Below are positions 21,946-33,200 of a stretch of DNA of 64,000 bases, piece by piece. Within the stretch, counting starts at the first letter, position 1. Every line of letters begins with the position of its first letter. The notes under the pieces were generated by a model. The model saw only the letters and a program-made list of their open reading frames with translations, made no database searches and was not told where the DNA came from. Source of the DNA: Ligula intestinalis (taxonomy: Eukaryota; Platyhelminthes; Cestoda; Diphyllobothriidea; Diphyllobothriidae); contig JAYGXS010000007.1 of assembly GCA_036362985.1 (NCBI GenBank), positions 20,585,162 through 20,649,161 of the forward strand, given 5' to 3'. A program made the position numbers and the translations under genes.

Positions 21946-22460
21946 GCCGAGCCAACGACAAGGTGGCCGGATTGCTGCTAGAAAGTTGGTCCTCGACTGG
22001 CACACTAAACAGAGCCATGGACCTTCATCGCGCCTACCAAGCGCTCCGCAAAAGGCTAACATCGGCTCAGAACGGAGCAATATGCGAGCGGAGAGAGATA
22101 AGCAGGGCCGACAGCCAGGGACCGCGAGCAAAGAGGGTGGAAACGCTCACAAGTCACCAAAACGACTTAACACAGCTCAAGACGACGCAAGCAATTCAAA
22201 CAGCCACGAAAATCAATCGGTGCAATCGATTGACACATGGGTATTAGGCAAGGCGAATGATCGTTCACATTTATCTGACGCACACAGGAATACAGACATC
22301 TTGCTCTGACGATGGAAGCAAGCGAGCTTTTGAAACATCAGCCGGAATACACTTTGGTCTCAGAAGTCGTCTCCTCTTCTTCTTCCTCTTCCGGGGATGA
22401 TGTAAGGAATCTTATCCCATGTCCCTGCCGGTATATTTGTTGTAACTATATTCAATAAAG
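21740..22460 (+). mobile_element. PLE 3' half: GIY-YIG endonuclease and tail
   Basis: A plus frame of 188 codons carries LYSIPCQDCTARYVGETGRR (GIY-YIG core with the zinc-finger-like CxxC before it), LHEHQLAINREDKLYLVYDH, FEKARKIGRANDKVA and LESWSSTGTLNRAMDLH. The tail contains a 31-nt hammerhead-like core at 22306 and an aataaa at about 22453. Same subfamily as 26740-27530 and 49495-50172. Confidence 0.88.
22306..22336 (+). ncRNA. Hammerhead-like 31-nt core
   Basis: CTGACGA, 19 nt, GAAAC. Helix II pairs GGAAGC with GCTTTT, differing from 27857 (GGAAAC with GTTTTC) by a compensating A-T to G-C change. Downstream of the PLE endonuclease frame. Confidence 0.6.
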
Positions 22461-24060
22461 GTCTTCGTGTTGGGGTCTCCTGGTAAGCCTGCGGTTGGGT
22501 TCAGATAAAATTATATTAAAATTTCCTTTAGCCAAATGTAGGTGTCGGCTGTCTCGGAGCCCTGCAAGAAAATGGTAGTCTACTCCATTGTTCGGCACAA
22601 ATTGTTTAGCAGCCACCATGGCGACACAGCTTAGAGATATTCAGGAGCCACTTCATGAAAATGGTAACTTTGACAAGCTTATTGCAAAAAACTGTGTCCA
22701 TCAACGAGTATACTCTATTAGAGCGACCGCCAAAAAAGGTGCTTTTCAAAGCCCCCTATTCGAAATGATACTGTGGGCAAACTGCTAAGCAGACGCTTCG
22801 ATAAAGTTATCTCACAAACCCTTCCAATGGCAAGGGCCAGGATATTATTGTCTACGGAGAATAATGCGTTCGTCTTTTGAAAGTAGCATTAAGAAGTATG
22901 TAGCAGATGTATCTTCCGCTCACGTGGCCAGAATACAAATTTATAGATAAGAGTTAGGGTATTGGTACTAGAAAAAAAATATAATTGGGAAGATTCATGT
23001 TCCAGATGTTTACCTTAGTAGGGCAGAAGGCTTAAAGAGCACCGGAACGGTTTTTTATATTTTTCTAAGCCTTAAATATCGTGCAGGATGTCATCCCTAA
23101 TAAAAACATCAGCAACAAAACAGGCGACAATTAAAGGGAGTGTAAACCAACCAACTGTCAGAGACGCACAGCTAGAGGTGACCGCGCAGGGCCCTGTACG
23201 CCAGCTTCAAATCGATATATCGATCGATTGATTCCCTATCCGTGAAGCAGGATTCAGTTACGTCTCGCTTGTTCTTCCTACCGGCATGACTGTGTATCTT
23301 GAGGGCTGCGAAGTCAAAATCATGACACGTCTCGTGGTTATGAGCAACAGTATTCGAAATATAAATAGTACAAGGACAGCTCGAGTCAAAGTATTCAAAT
23401 TTTTTATTTCATCACACGTATAGAGCCAAATATATCACAATATGATTCCAGTTTACGACAAGTTTTATGCGCAAAGCCACGGTCCATGGGGTGCAAAGAG
23501 GGCGATGAAAGAAAGCATTTAGAATTCAAACAGCAAACTTCTTTATTGTTGTGCAGTGTGATCATATTGCTATATAAATTCTAAGGACAAGAAATGCCGG
23601 AAGCAGAGGCGCGTGCTCGAAGGACACGTTTTAAAAAAAGTATGTATTGTTAATCAAAGCCGGCAAAGGAACCAGACCATAAGAAAGATTGAGTGGGATA
23701 ATGTAAGTTCTTATAGACCTTAGCGATATGACAGTAAAGTGCGAATTTAGTGCACAATTTTATAACGTTCAGTTTAAGCGGATATAATATTAATAAGGAA
23801 AAATAAGTTTGATTTTATGGCTGGAAGATACTTAATTGTGAGGAGTTGTTAACGATTCAGAAATTGAAGGGAGCCGCAGTCGAAAATCTACTTCTCTGGT
23901 GTCTGTTTGTTGGGTTCAAAACGATTTTCCGACAATGAATGTGACATATGATTTTTTAAAAATGTTTGGAAGCGTGGCCAACAATCTTATCGTCAGCCTA
24001 GAAAATCATTCGGCGATTTAAGGCCACGAATTTGATGGAAAAAAGGAGAGAGGGGATAAA
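22460..24060. other. Intergenic stretch, only weak PLE-like debris
   Basis: A small piece near 23170-23290 (cctgtacgcc, gattccctatccgtg) resembles 1465-1540 and may be minus-strand PLE. A 66-codon frame at 22588 starts in a good Kozak context (ccaccatggcg) but has no recognisable domain and no splice support. Confidence 0.4.
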
Positions 24061-24319
24061 ATGGAACCTTGAAAGACTCCACAGTTATTCGGAAGAATTG
24101 TGGAGTTCTGTTTGCTCAATTAGAAAAAAACTGTGGAATATTGTTGTGTTTCCCAACGGTGAAGTCTTCCGCGAACTGCGGCGGCAAACAGGAATACAGT
24201 AGGAGGAGAGATGATCACTGGAACAAATGTTTATTTCCTGACGTTTCGAACTTTCCCTCGAACCCACTACCAGAAGGCAGTATATTTTAGTACGTTGTAA
24301 GCGCATGACCGGATGCATA

Positions 24320-25010
24320 CTGCAAAGAAAACGATCCGATTGCTGGGACAACACTGTTGTTCGCCTGAGCTTTCGAAATCCATCGCGGATTCCTAATCAG
24401 AGTCACCAACAAAAAGCAATAGCAAAAAGAAGTAACATATGCGTAGGAAATTGTAGTATTTACAGGACAAGTCATTATTTAAAACATATAACTACAATTA
24501 GCGATAATTGCCTTCTTGTGCACTGATAGCTTATTGGCCGGTATGTGGGCTCTGACTTGTTGAACTCTCATCAAGCGTGCTGGACTCCGGCCTGATGATT
24601 GCTCGGGCATCTGGCTCTCGGGTGCTACCGTAAGACGACGTGGTGGCCTGTCCGTTTCCTAATTGGCGACTTGATTTGGCCAAATTGAGCCTAGTACCGA
24701 ACATGACTTGGGGGGGGGGGGCTCGTAAACTATGCCTCAAGTACTTCTCGGCTGACCCGATTATCTTATCTTGAGAGCATATTGGCCTCATCAAATTTGA
24801 CTGATTGGCTGGGTCTCGTCGGATGAGCCTCCACTTGCGAATTGGCATCATGTCGCCGCCCTGCTGCCACGTGATCGGTAATTCGCGTAATGAGAATTCT
24901 GCCAGTTTCTCCGACATAGTTGCTTTGTCCGCAACTGCACCAGATCCAATAGATGGCTCCAGATTCTTCTTGCCGTGGTAGTGGGTCTTTCGGTTTCAGT
25001 TACTAACGCC
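24320..25010 (-). mobile_element. PLE endonuclease and tail, truncated
   Basis: The minus strand reads ESGAIYWIWCSCGQSNYVGE then TGRILITRITDHVAAGRR, a good GIY-YIG core, and SREVLEA near the end. Downstream it carries a hammerhead-like core (24370-24400). A G10 run at 24711-24720 lies in the tail. Stops occur after the core. Confidence 0.85.
24370..24400 (-). ncRNA. Hammerhead-like 31-nt core (mutated)
   Basis: CTGATTA, 19 nt, GAAAG on the minus strand. Helix II can form seven pairs (GGAATCC with GGATTTC), but the conserved CUGANGA is mutated, so cleavage is unlikely. Confidence 0.45.
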
Positions 25011-26740
25011 TTATGGTTACCTCCAACCTGCGTTTGAATCCAGCTCCAAGTGGTCCGTTTCTGCTATTGCTTTTTGTTGATGTCCCAGATGCAAACTATC
25101 ACTAGCAGATCTCGCGATCACCCCTGGGGTCGATAACTTGGTGGTCTGCAGACGAGTCGGTCATCGCCAAAAGTTTGTTAGTGTGGTAAGGACTCAGTGA
25201 CGTTGACCCGCTGGCAATGGAAACGTTTGTCGCCCGCACCATCGTCATGTGACCCATGATTTGAACATCTCAGGGCTAACGTGTTGCTAATTCTTGCAAG
25301 GGGTTCAGCCCCGTAAATCCTAACATTTTGCAGGGTGTCGTAAAGTGAGTCCTAACCTGAGAGCTAGCATCTTTTCTTCTTTACACCGCTGCTGCGAGCT
25401 CGGCTATTCGCGCCCATAGTAATCTGTCGGGTTCTTTGACGTATTCATTGTCCACAACGGTACCTGGTCCGGTAACGAACCCTAAACGTTCCCTCTTTTG
25501 GCAAACGGCCTTTCGGCCTCACGACCAGGTGCCTACTTATTGCCCCGGCTTTTGTGCAACCCGAAATCTTAGTGACTGACTAAGCCGGCTGATAGCTTCT
25601 CAGAATAGCTCAATGTACGTAAGATTTTGCCTAATTTTCACATTAGTTGGCTTTAGTCTCTTGTACTTTGAGGCCAAATCAAACTACCCCCAGCTAGGAG
25701 TGTCTCTGATGATGAGTTTGGGTGAGAATCCGAATGGTCAGGTCAATAAATTCCTTGACCTAGTGATCGCATCCTCTCCTTTTGAATTACTTCACAGAAT
25801 TTGCCTGATCACTTCCGACAGCACACCAGGATACAGGGGTGTTCTTGGAGAACAAAAAAGATATGCGCGTTGAGCATGGTAATAATTTTTACCGCTGCCA
25901 ATTGATGCATTTTCCTTCGTCCTTTTTTGTTGCATATTGCATATGTTATTTTTGAATGATGATAGATTTCAATTTGCTTGAAGTTCGGGAGTTAAGTCTT
26001 TGAGAGAGTAGGCGGAATTGTAGACCAAAAGGAATTTTTAGTGACCAATCAAACATAAGTCTCACTAAAGTCTTCTTACTTGAAAGTTCGTCTGACCATA
26101 TTGCCGCCCACCATCTAAAACCACATCTGCCAAATCAATTAAATGTGAGCTTGCCAAAAGAACCCACTTTAGGTGAACCTTAGAAGCAAAATAAGCAGAT
26201 TCGACGTTGTTACTTACCATAATAACAGCCTAGGGACTTGCTAAAAGACCCAGACACGTGTTTCAATGGTATTCTGCCGCTGCTTGACACAGCTGCGAGG
26301 CGTCCGGCACATCAGTGGGTCCCCCAGATTTCCCTATCTAGTTTCTGGTTGATATACCAGTTTTGAACGTTCAGCTGTTTAAATCAGAAATTAATTTCTC
26401 TGGAGATTATAAAGCTGAATAAGCAGAGTCGTTAAAAGAAAAAAACTAAATATTTTAATCAGTGCTTAGGTTTTGTTGCTCCTTTCTTTTACATCGGTGC
26501 AAAACCGATAGTGCAAACAACCTTGTGAGCCACGGCATATACGTTTACTGTTCAGATTTTACCTTCCAAACGGAACTATGTGGATGATGTTGCAGAGAAG
26601 GTTTTCAAACCGTCAGAAAAACCGCAAATAAACTAATATAAAGTAAATTCTCGATTGTTTGCTCATCAGTTTTCAAGATCGTTCAGACAACGATTCCTTG
26701 TAAGTGACAGGGTGTAGTTTACGATGCATAAATGTATGCC
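25011..26740. other. Intergenic stretch, no supported gene
   Basis: It includes a frame at 25613-25873 with a hydrophobic start (LIFTLVGFSLLYF) but no family match. The rest is AT-rich with no repeat family recognised. Confidence 0.35.
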
Positions 26741-26842
26741 AAAAGATTCGGGGACCAGAAATGCTATAGCGCTCATCATCTCCCAAAGTTAAGGAAGAAG
26801 AAGAGGGGTCAGGTTCATGGAACAAATTGTATTTGAACTGAC

Positions 26843-26873
26843 GTTTCGAAAACCTACTCGTTTCCATCGCCAG
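26843..26873 (-). ncRNA. Hammerhead-like 31-nt core (core mutation)
   Basis: Minus strand CTGGCGA, 19 nt, GAAAC. The 19-nt segment equals that of 27857, but the invariant A6 is G, expected to abolish activity. Confidence 0.5.
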
Positions 26874-27856
26874 AGTATTGTGGTATCTGCGTCTAATGGT
26901 CTTGAGTAAGCGAGCCTTGCCGTCTGCCACATATTATATCGGTGATGCACGTGTGAACTTTTATCTGCTCGTTCAATCCCAACCCCATTTGGTCTCTCGG
27001 AGGTTGGCTGCTGGTGGGCTTGCGTGATCGTCGTCCCCTCTGCGATCAGCGTAGATGTAGATGAGTCAATATGCTTGCTGGCCCCTCCCTCATCACCCGG
27101 TGGACTGAGCACCCGTTGCTGTTCACTTGGGTTGTTCTTTGCCTCGCTGTTTTAACGATAAAATAGTGTTTGGTGTTTGTCGCGTGACCTCCGACCTCCC
27201 CCCTTTTCCGTGGGCATTGGCTCTCGGTCCTGTGCGAAGCGCCTGATGGGCAAGCTTCAAGTCGATAGCTCTGTTGACAGTGCCAGTGGAGGACCAACTT
27301 TCCAGCACTAGTCTGACCATTTTCTCATTGGCCCTGCCGATCATTCTCGCTTTTTCAAAGGTGAATTCATGGTTGAGCGGTTGTACATGAGTATAGACCA
27401 AAGACAGCCTGTCCTTGCGATTGACTGCAAGTTGATGTCCGTGCAATATTGTGCCTAGGCATTTGCCCGCTTACACAACATACCTCACCTCGCAGTTTTT
27501 GCATGGTATGCTGTAGACTATGACTGATTGCTCGGAGGTCACGCGATCAACATCAAACACTATCTTATCGTTAAAACAGCGAGGCAAAGAACAACTCAAG
27601 TGAACAGCAACGAGTGCTCAGTCCACCGGGTAGCGTGACGGGGGGAGGGCAGCAAGCATATTGATTCGCCTAAAACTACGCTGACCACAGAGGGGACGAA
27701 GGTCACGCAAGCCCACCAGCAGCCAACCTCAGAGAGACCAAATGGGGTCGGCATTGAACGGGCAGATCAAAGTTCACACGTCCATCACCTATGTAATTTG
27801 AGGCAGACGGCAAGGCTGGCTAACTCAAAACCACCAGACGTAGATACCACAACACT

Positions 27857-27887
27857 CTGACGATGGAAACGAGTAGGTTTTCGAAAC
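27857..27887 (+). ncRNA. Hammerhead-like 31-nt core
   Basis: CTGACGA, 19 nt, GAAAC followed by GTCAG. Helix II is six pairs (GGAAAC with GTTTTC), loop GAGTAG. The most intact copy. Confidence 0.6.
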
Positions 27888-27965
27888 GTCAGTTCAAATA
27901 TAATTTGGTCCGTGAAACCGCCCCCACTTCTTCTTCCTTAACTTTGAGAGATGATGAACGTGATA

Positions 27966-30220
27966 CATAACTGTCTTCTTATTTTGCTATAGTAAGTTGA
28001 TTTTGTTTCACTATTTTATCTAATCGGGAATGAAGGGCTTTCATGTATTGCCTCTACGGCGTTCCTTACGTGCGGTTAGTTTTAGTTTAATAAGTCTGTT
28101 TTTAGTTTTTAGTTGCTTACAAAAACTTGCACAAATAGGCGGTAAGGACGTCTCTTATCCTTAAAGTTCACAAACACGTTGTGCAATACAAGCTCGAGGA
28201 TCTCGACTTTTATCGCTTAGAGAAAATCCGAGCTACACAACAAAGCGACATAATATCTTAAAAAATCGCAATCCGGTTATCACGCCTGAAGCTGCAAGAA
28301 CAAGTACATTTCTCATGGCACCTATTTTGATTGGCTGCTCAGCACGTAACATCTTAAAAACATCATGAGGTCATATAAATATTCCAATTACTATTCACAT
28401 GCACAAAACAACAAAGCAATTAAAAGTCGACGGGCTCTACATTTATTTTCACCTAGTAAGTTACTTTGAAGTCAACGCGATGTTTTTAAATTTAATTTAG
28501 CTATTTAAAAGAGAAAAATTCTATGTTCATTCCGTAAACGAGAGCGAAATAGCAGCGACTGAAACGTAAGAGGCTGGTCACAAACTAATTTGTGTTAATT
28601 GAGGTGGTAGTTTTATACCTTCGCGCACTGGAATATTGACACGAATTTCGCGAATGTAGATTATTCTTCCAATAGCTGCAGTCAAAGCATAGCCTGTTGC
28701 GGCCATTTATTTAAAGTCAATTATATATATGGCCAGCTATGAAAATATTAATTTTATGCAACATCTGCAGAAAGGATGGAGCATCTTTGGAGTTGCGCCT
28801 CAGATTAGAGTTTCTGCTAAGAAATGTGTGCCGTTATGTTTCGACGTTTCGGTAACACTTACACCTGCAAAGAAATGGAAGTCAGACAAGTAGAGACAAG
28901 GAAAAAATTCGCAAAACACGAACCAATTGTGTTTTATTCAGTAACAAATGTTTCCTTAGCCTTTTCATCAAAGATGTCTGCCAAAGAATAGCTTTCTACA
29001 AGAATAACTTACTTATGAAAAGTATTATTCGAGTTATGACTATTTTTCATATAATTATAAAGGTTAACAAGAGTAATTTAAAATATTATTAAGCAATGGC
29101 CATAACGACGTACTTTTTTTTTAAAAACGTATATGAAGTCCTGTTGCAATAAGTACTCGCGATGACAGACCGTTATTATTTTTAGATAAGTACACCAATT
29201 TAAGTAAAAGGAGCTTTAGCTTTGTAATTATACTTATTCAACAAGTTTAATTTAATGATTCCTTTATTTGGCCGCGCTATGAACTGAACAAAGAGCATAT
29301 TAGATTAATGGCAACCACCAATAGCCCAAAATCCACCTTACCTCGCGTTCAGAACCATTTTGGGTAGCAACCACAAGGGGGCGGGATACTGAAGGCTATG
29401 AAACGCAAGTCAACAGGTTTACGGAGTTATGAATGTCCACACAGTAAAGTATTTGCTGATGCTCCATGCATTAATTTCTCGTCTGTTTTGGCAGCAGTGG
29501 TAATTTTTATTTTTAATTTTTTCTTTTGGAAGACAAATCACAATTTGAGCTAGATCAAAAGTGTTTGGCGAAACCCCTGATCTTGAAAGAAAACATATCA
29601 GTGAATGACATTGTTAGTATTAACTCAATTTGCTCCAATTTGCCATATAAATAACAAATGCAGCTCAAAATATAATCGATTGGTAACCGTCTTCTTTCTG
29701 TAAAGAACGACATTGTAATTCGAATGTCAGTGCTTTAGGAGATAAATAAATTCATCTGAGTTTGAAATCACCGTCTCCAGAATGTCATGCCTTCCATTAA
29801 AAGTGGATAACAATGGACATGCGATAAATATAGCAACTAAAGTTCACAAATATGGCAGTTTATGGATTTTGTGCATAATGGTTTTCGTTGACGATAATTT
29901 TAGCGTAGTCTGCCGATAGTTTTATTATGTTGACTTAAATAAACAAATGAGGAGAAAATGTTGTATATAACCACGGATACAGGCCACCTCCTATCAAGCA
30001 AGAAAATGCAGATTTAAATAAAGAGCAGAAACAAGTTTTCATCTTTCCATATGACTTAAAATCCATATTTGTATCAAAACTAATATATTTTATAGTTTCG
30101 AACAAACTGAACTATTACTTTAAGTTCACCTTTCGCTTCACAGAATGTGCAATAATTAAAATTGATAAATTACGAACTAAGTGAAAGCAAAACTCTGCTT
30201 TTTGCCTTATATGATAACCC
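27966..30220. other. AT-rich intergenic stretch upstream of gene B
   Basis: No open frame, repeat family or tRNA-like box was recognised. The promoter of gene B should lie at its right end, but I cannot define it. Confidence 0.45.
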
Positions 30221-30227
30221 CAGACAA

Positions 30228-33200
30228 ATGGAAATGACGGAAATACAGCAAAGCAACCGAACACGGGTTCATCTCATATCTATTGGCATTGGCCCAACTC
30301 CTGTAAGTCCTCCATTGTTATGTTTCTGCTTTATTTAAAAAGGGCGTTCTTATAGAATGAATCATTTTGCACAAAGGTGGAAAAATTCCGTCGCATTATC
30401 GTGGGAACACAGAATTCAATCAGACGGCGCAGAGGATTGCCCCTCTTTCATAGCAATATCGTAAGTTTATATTTTAAGTATTTTTTTAAAACACTTCCCC
30501 TAAGTAACTGACTTTTTTCTTAACTATAAAATATCCGATGAAAGTTGGCGCTCCTTCAAGTACATCTATAATTAAGGATAATGGAGAATCAATAAGTTAG
30601 TAACAGTGGTAAGAAGACAAGCATCTTAATTCAGTCGGCTCATCTTGTCAATTAGGTCTGTTCTTCTCTACATAGAAGAATCCGCATTAGTGTATCTGGC
30701 TATGTCTGTCTTCAGGGTAACATATTTAGTTTTCGGTATGTCTGTCCTTGACTATGAGGCTCTTTTTTGAGAGCTACCTGTACCCGTGTATAAACGCAGT
30801 GTTCCATGTCCTCCTGCTCGAATCATTTATCGTTTTAATGTGAAAACGAGAGCAATAATACGACAGCCAGAATTTGTCGATCAATACGATTATATGGCTA
30901 GTGCTGCCTTTCAGTTTAAGATTCAAACAACGGGATTGTTATTACTCATAGTCCTTTGGAAATTTACTGCGAACTAGCGCTGGTAACTATCAGAGTAGAA
31001 AGATTACAGCGAGGGAAACATACTTCCCTATTTTACTTTGTGTTAGTAAGTTTTTGAAAATTCATGTGTATTTGGGCAAAAGTAGCTTATTTAGGCCCAC
31101 TTATATACCCCTAGTCCCAACATTTTGTCCTGCATAAACGGGGGTTATATAGTTTTGGGGTGTTGAGAAATAGGATAAGCAGAGAAGAAAATGTTTAGAA
31201 GTAAGTGTAAAGTGATAAAATGTAGTCGAAGTTGCTTCCCGTGGCCACTGGGAGTAAGTTGTTCGGCATGTAAATTGAAGGTGTGCGCGGCGCTTCGCGC
31301 CGCGGATTATACTAATCTGACTCCAGAACGGTCAGATGGACCTCGGGTAAGTTGAAGTAGACGATCTCATAACCACCATTTCGATTTTTTGGGAAATTCA
31401 AAAAACCTGCAATTTGATAATCGGGTTTTTCCATTATAAGTTAAACGATAATACAGATCAGGAAAATATTCAGATATAAATCAACAACACTTCTAAATAC
31501 AGTATATTCCACTGCGTGTCCTAATTCTCCACCAATTAAACCCTATAACCGCCGTTTTCGTAGGAAAACATGCAGAAAATTGGGATTAATGAGTTAGCCT
31601 ACATAAGCTACAGTTGCCCGTATTCGTATTGATAAGGTCTGCTTTCAAGGTCAGCAATCTAGGCTGAGCAAGTTAGCTCTTGCTAAATCTGCAAATTATA
31701 AGTAGATACGTTTTTGTCCTTTAAAATAGACTTTTTCCTATGAGCGTTAGTTATTCACTCACGCTTTAGACTGAGCCACGAGCGTGCCGGCTTCTGACGA
31801 TCAATAAGACAGCACCTTTACGACAGTTGGCGATCGAACTAATATGTCTGAACAGCGCATGTATGTGCATAAGGGCACAATGCTGACCTCAGATGTTGAC
31901 ATTGAGGGAGGTAAGGTGATTTCTGGCGAGCATAATTAAGTTGAAGAAGTGGATCCGACAAAGCAAAGGGAGACCGGAATGGCCATTTCTGGCTTATTAG
32001 CCGTCATCAGCCAGTCATACCCGATCTCGAGGGTTGTCACCCCCGAGATTTGTACCCGGGACCTTCGGTAATTGTGTTTGAGGGTTTGCTTTGTGAGCTT
32101 CTTGGCAAAGTGGAACTTAATTGTTCCTTGACTAGATCGGTGAAACATCTGCATTCATTCATAATTAAGTTATTTCACGTTTCATGTTTCCCACGTTTCA
32201 CACGTCATCAGGGACATACAAACATGGAGAAGGTTTTCTCTGACTCACTCTTTATAGATTCATCGCTTTCTCGTATCTGAGCCACTGCGTTTATGCAAAG
32301 TTGTGTCCAAAGGGTGTCGTACTGCGTTAGTAGATCAATTTAACGGTTAATCGAATTGCCATCCGATCCCTGGGCTTCGATTAGTTCTTCCTCCACTTTG
32401 CCTTTGGCTCATTGTGTAATTGTGCTCTGACAAAGCTGAATAAGTAATTATTTTTCGCGACGAGCGATCGTACAGCTTTTCACCTTCCAACTATAAGATG
32501 CTTCACATGCACAATCTTAGTCGTTTTCCGGTAATGGCACAGATGTTATTCGGACAATTAACAGATTGGACAGGGCAAAAATTGGCAACTTAAATTTCCG
32601 ATCTAGACGGGCAAGACTACAAACCAGTGGCGCAAGCGTTAAACAGTTTGATTTCTGATTATCAGGTCTCGGGTTCCATTTCCGCGTCGTAGGCCAACCC
32701 TGGGGTTGGGTATGACCGGTTGAAGACGGCTAATGATCCGGAACTAGCCATTCCAGTCTGCATTGTCTTTGGCGGCAATGCTCATCTGCCTATGCTATAA
32801 GTAGCTGTGCTGCGGCTGGCGGGGCGTGAGAATGAGCCCGAAGGCAGATCATATCGAATATCTCCCGTAATTGATCGGTAATTGTTGATCAATGAATGAT
32901 GGGAGTTTAACACCTGCTCATTTCATAAATTTTAATTTTCTTAGTTATTATATGTAGTTTTATACAGTCAAGAGGTCAATCTATCTATATTGCTGACCGC
33001 TGCGCGGCTGTTTGCGGGGCTCGGGAATGATTCAAAACACAGAGCGGGACAACTGAGTTCCCTTAGTTGTCGGTGAACTTGAATCAACGAGTTTCAATAT
33101 ATCCCGAACGGGATCAAGCCCAAAGCTCAATGGTAAGTGCGATGGTCTTCCGATCAGAAGGTTGCTGGTTCGAACCTCAGATGGAGCACCAGTTATAGTT

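Larger units (their letters stand above)
26745..27965. mobile_element. PLE fragments in a large inverted repeat
   Basis: Left arm 26765-27195 (minus-oriented PLE tail) is the reverse complement of 27534-27952 (plus-oriented tail), about 420 bp each. Between them (27123-27530) is minus-strand PLE endonuclease tail reading HGHQLAVNRKDRLSLVYTHV and LESWSSTGTVNRAIDLK. Both arms hold a 31-nt hammerhead-like core. Frames are broken. Confidence 0.85.

Noticed and set aside
22588..22788. 66-codon frame with an internal ATG in an ideal Kozak context
   Set aside because: No motif, no downstream exon and no repeat or homologue in the window; recorded only as a curiosity.
24711..24720. Run of ten G as a regulatory G-quadruplex
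   Set aside because: A single homopolymer in a dead PLE tail; more likely slippage or a sequencing ambiguity.
25613..25873. Frame with signal-peptide-like start
   Set aside because: 86 codons, no family resemblance, no partner exons; hydrophobic starts arise often by chance.
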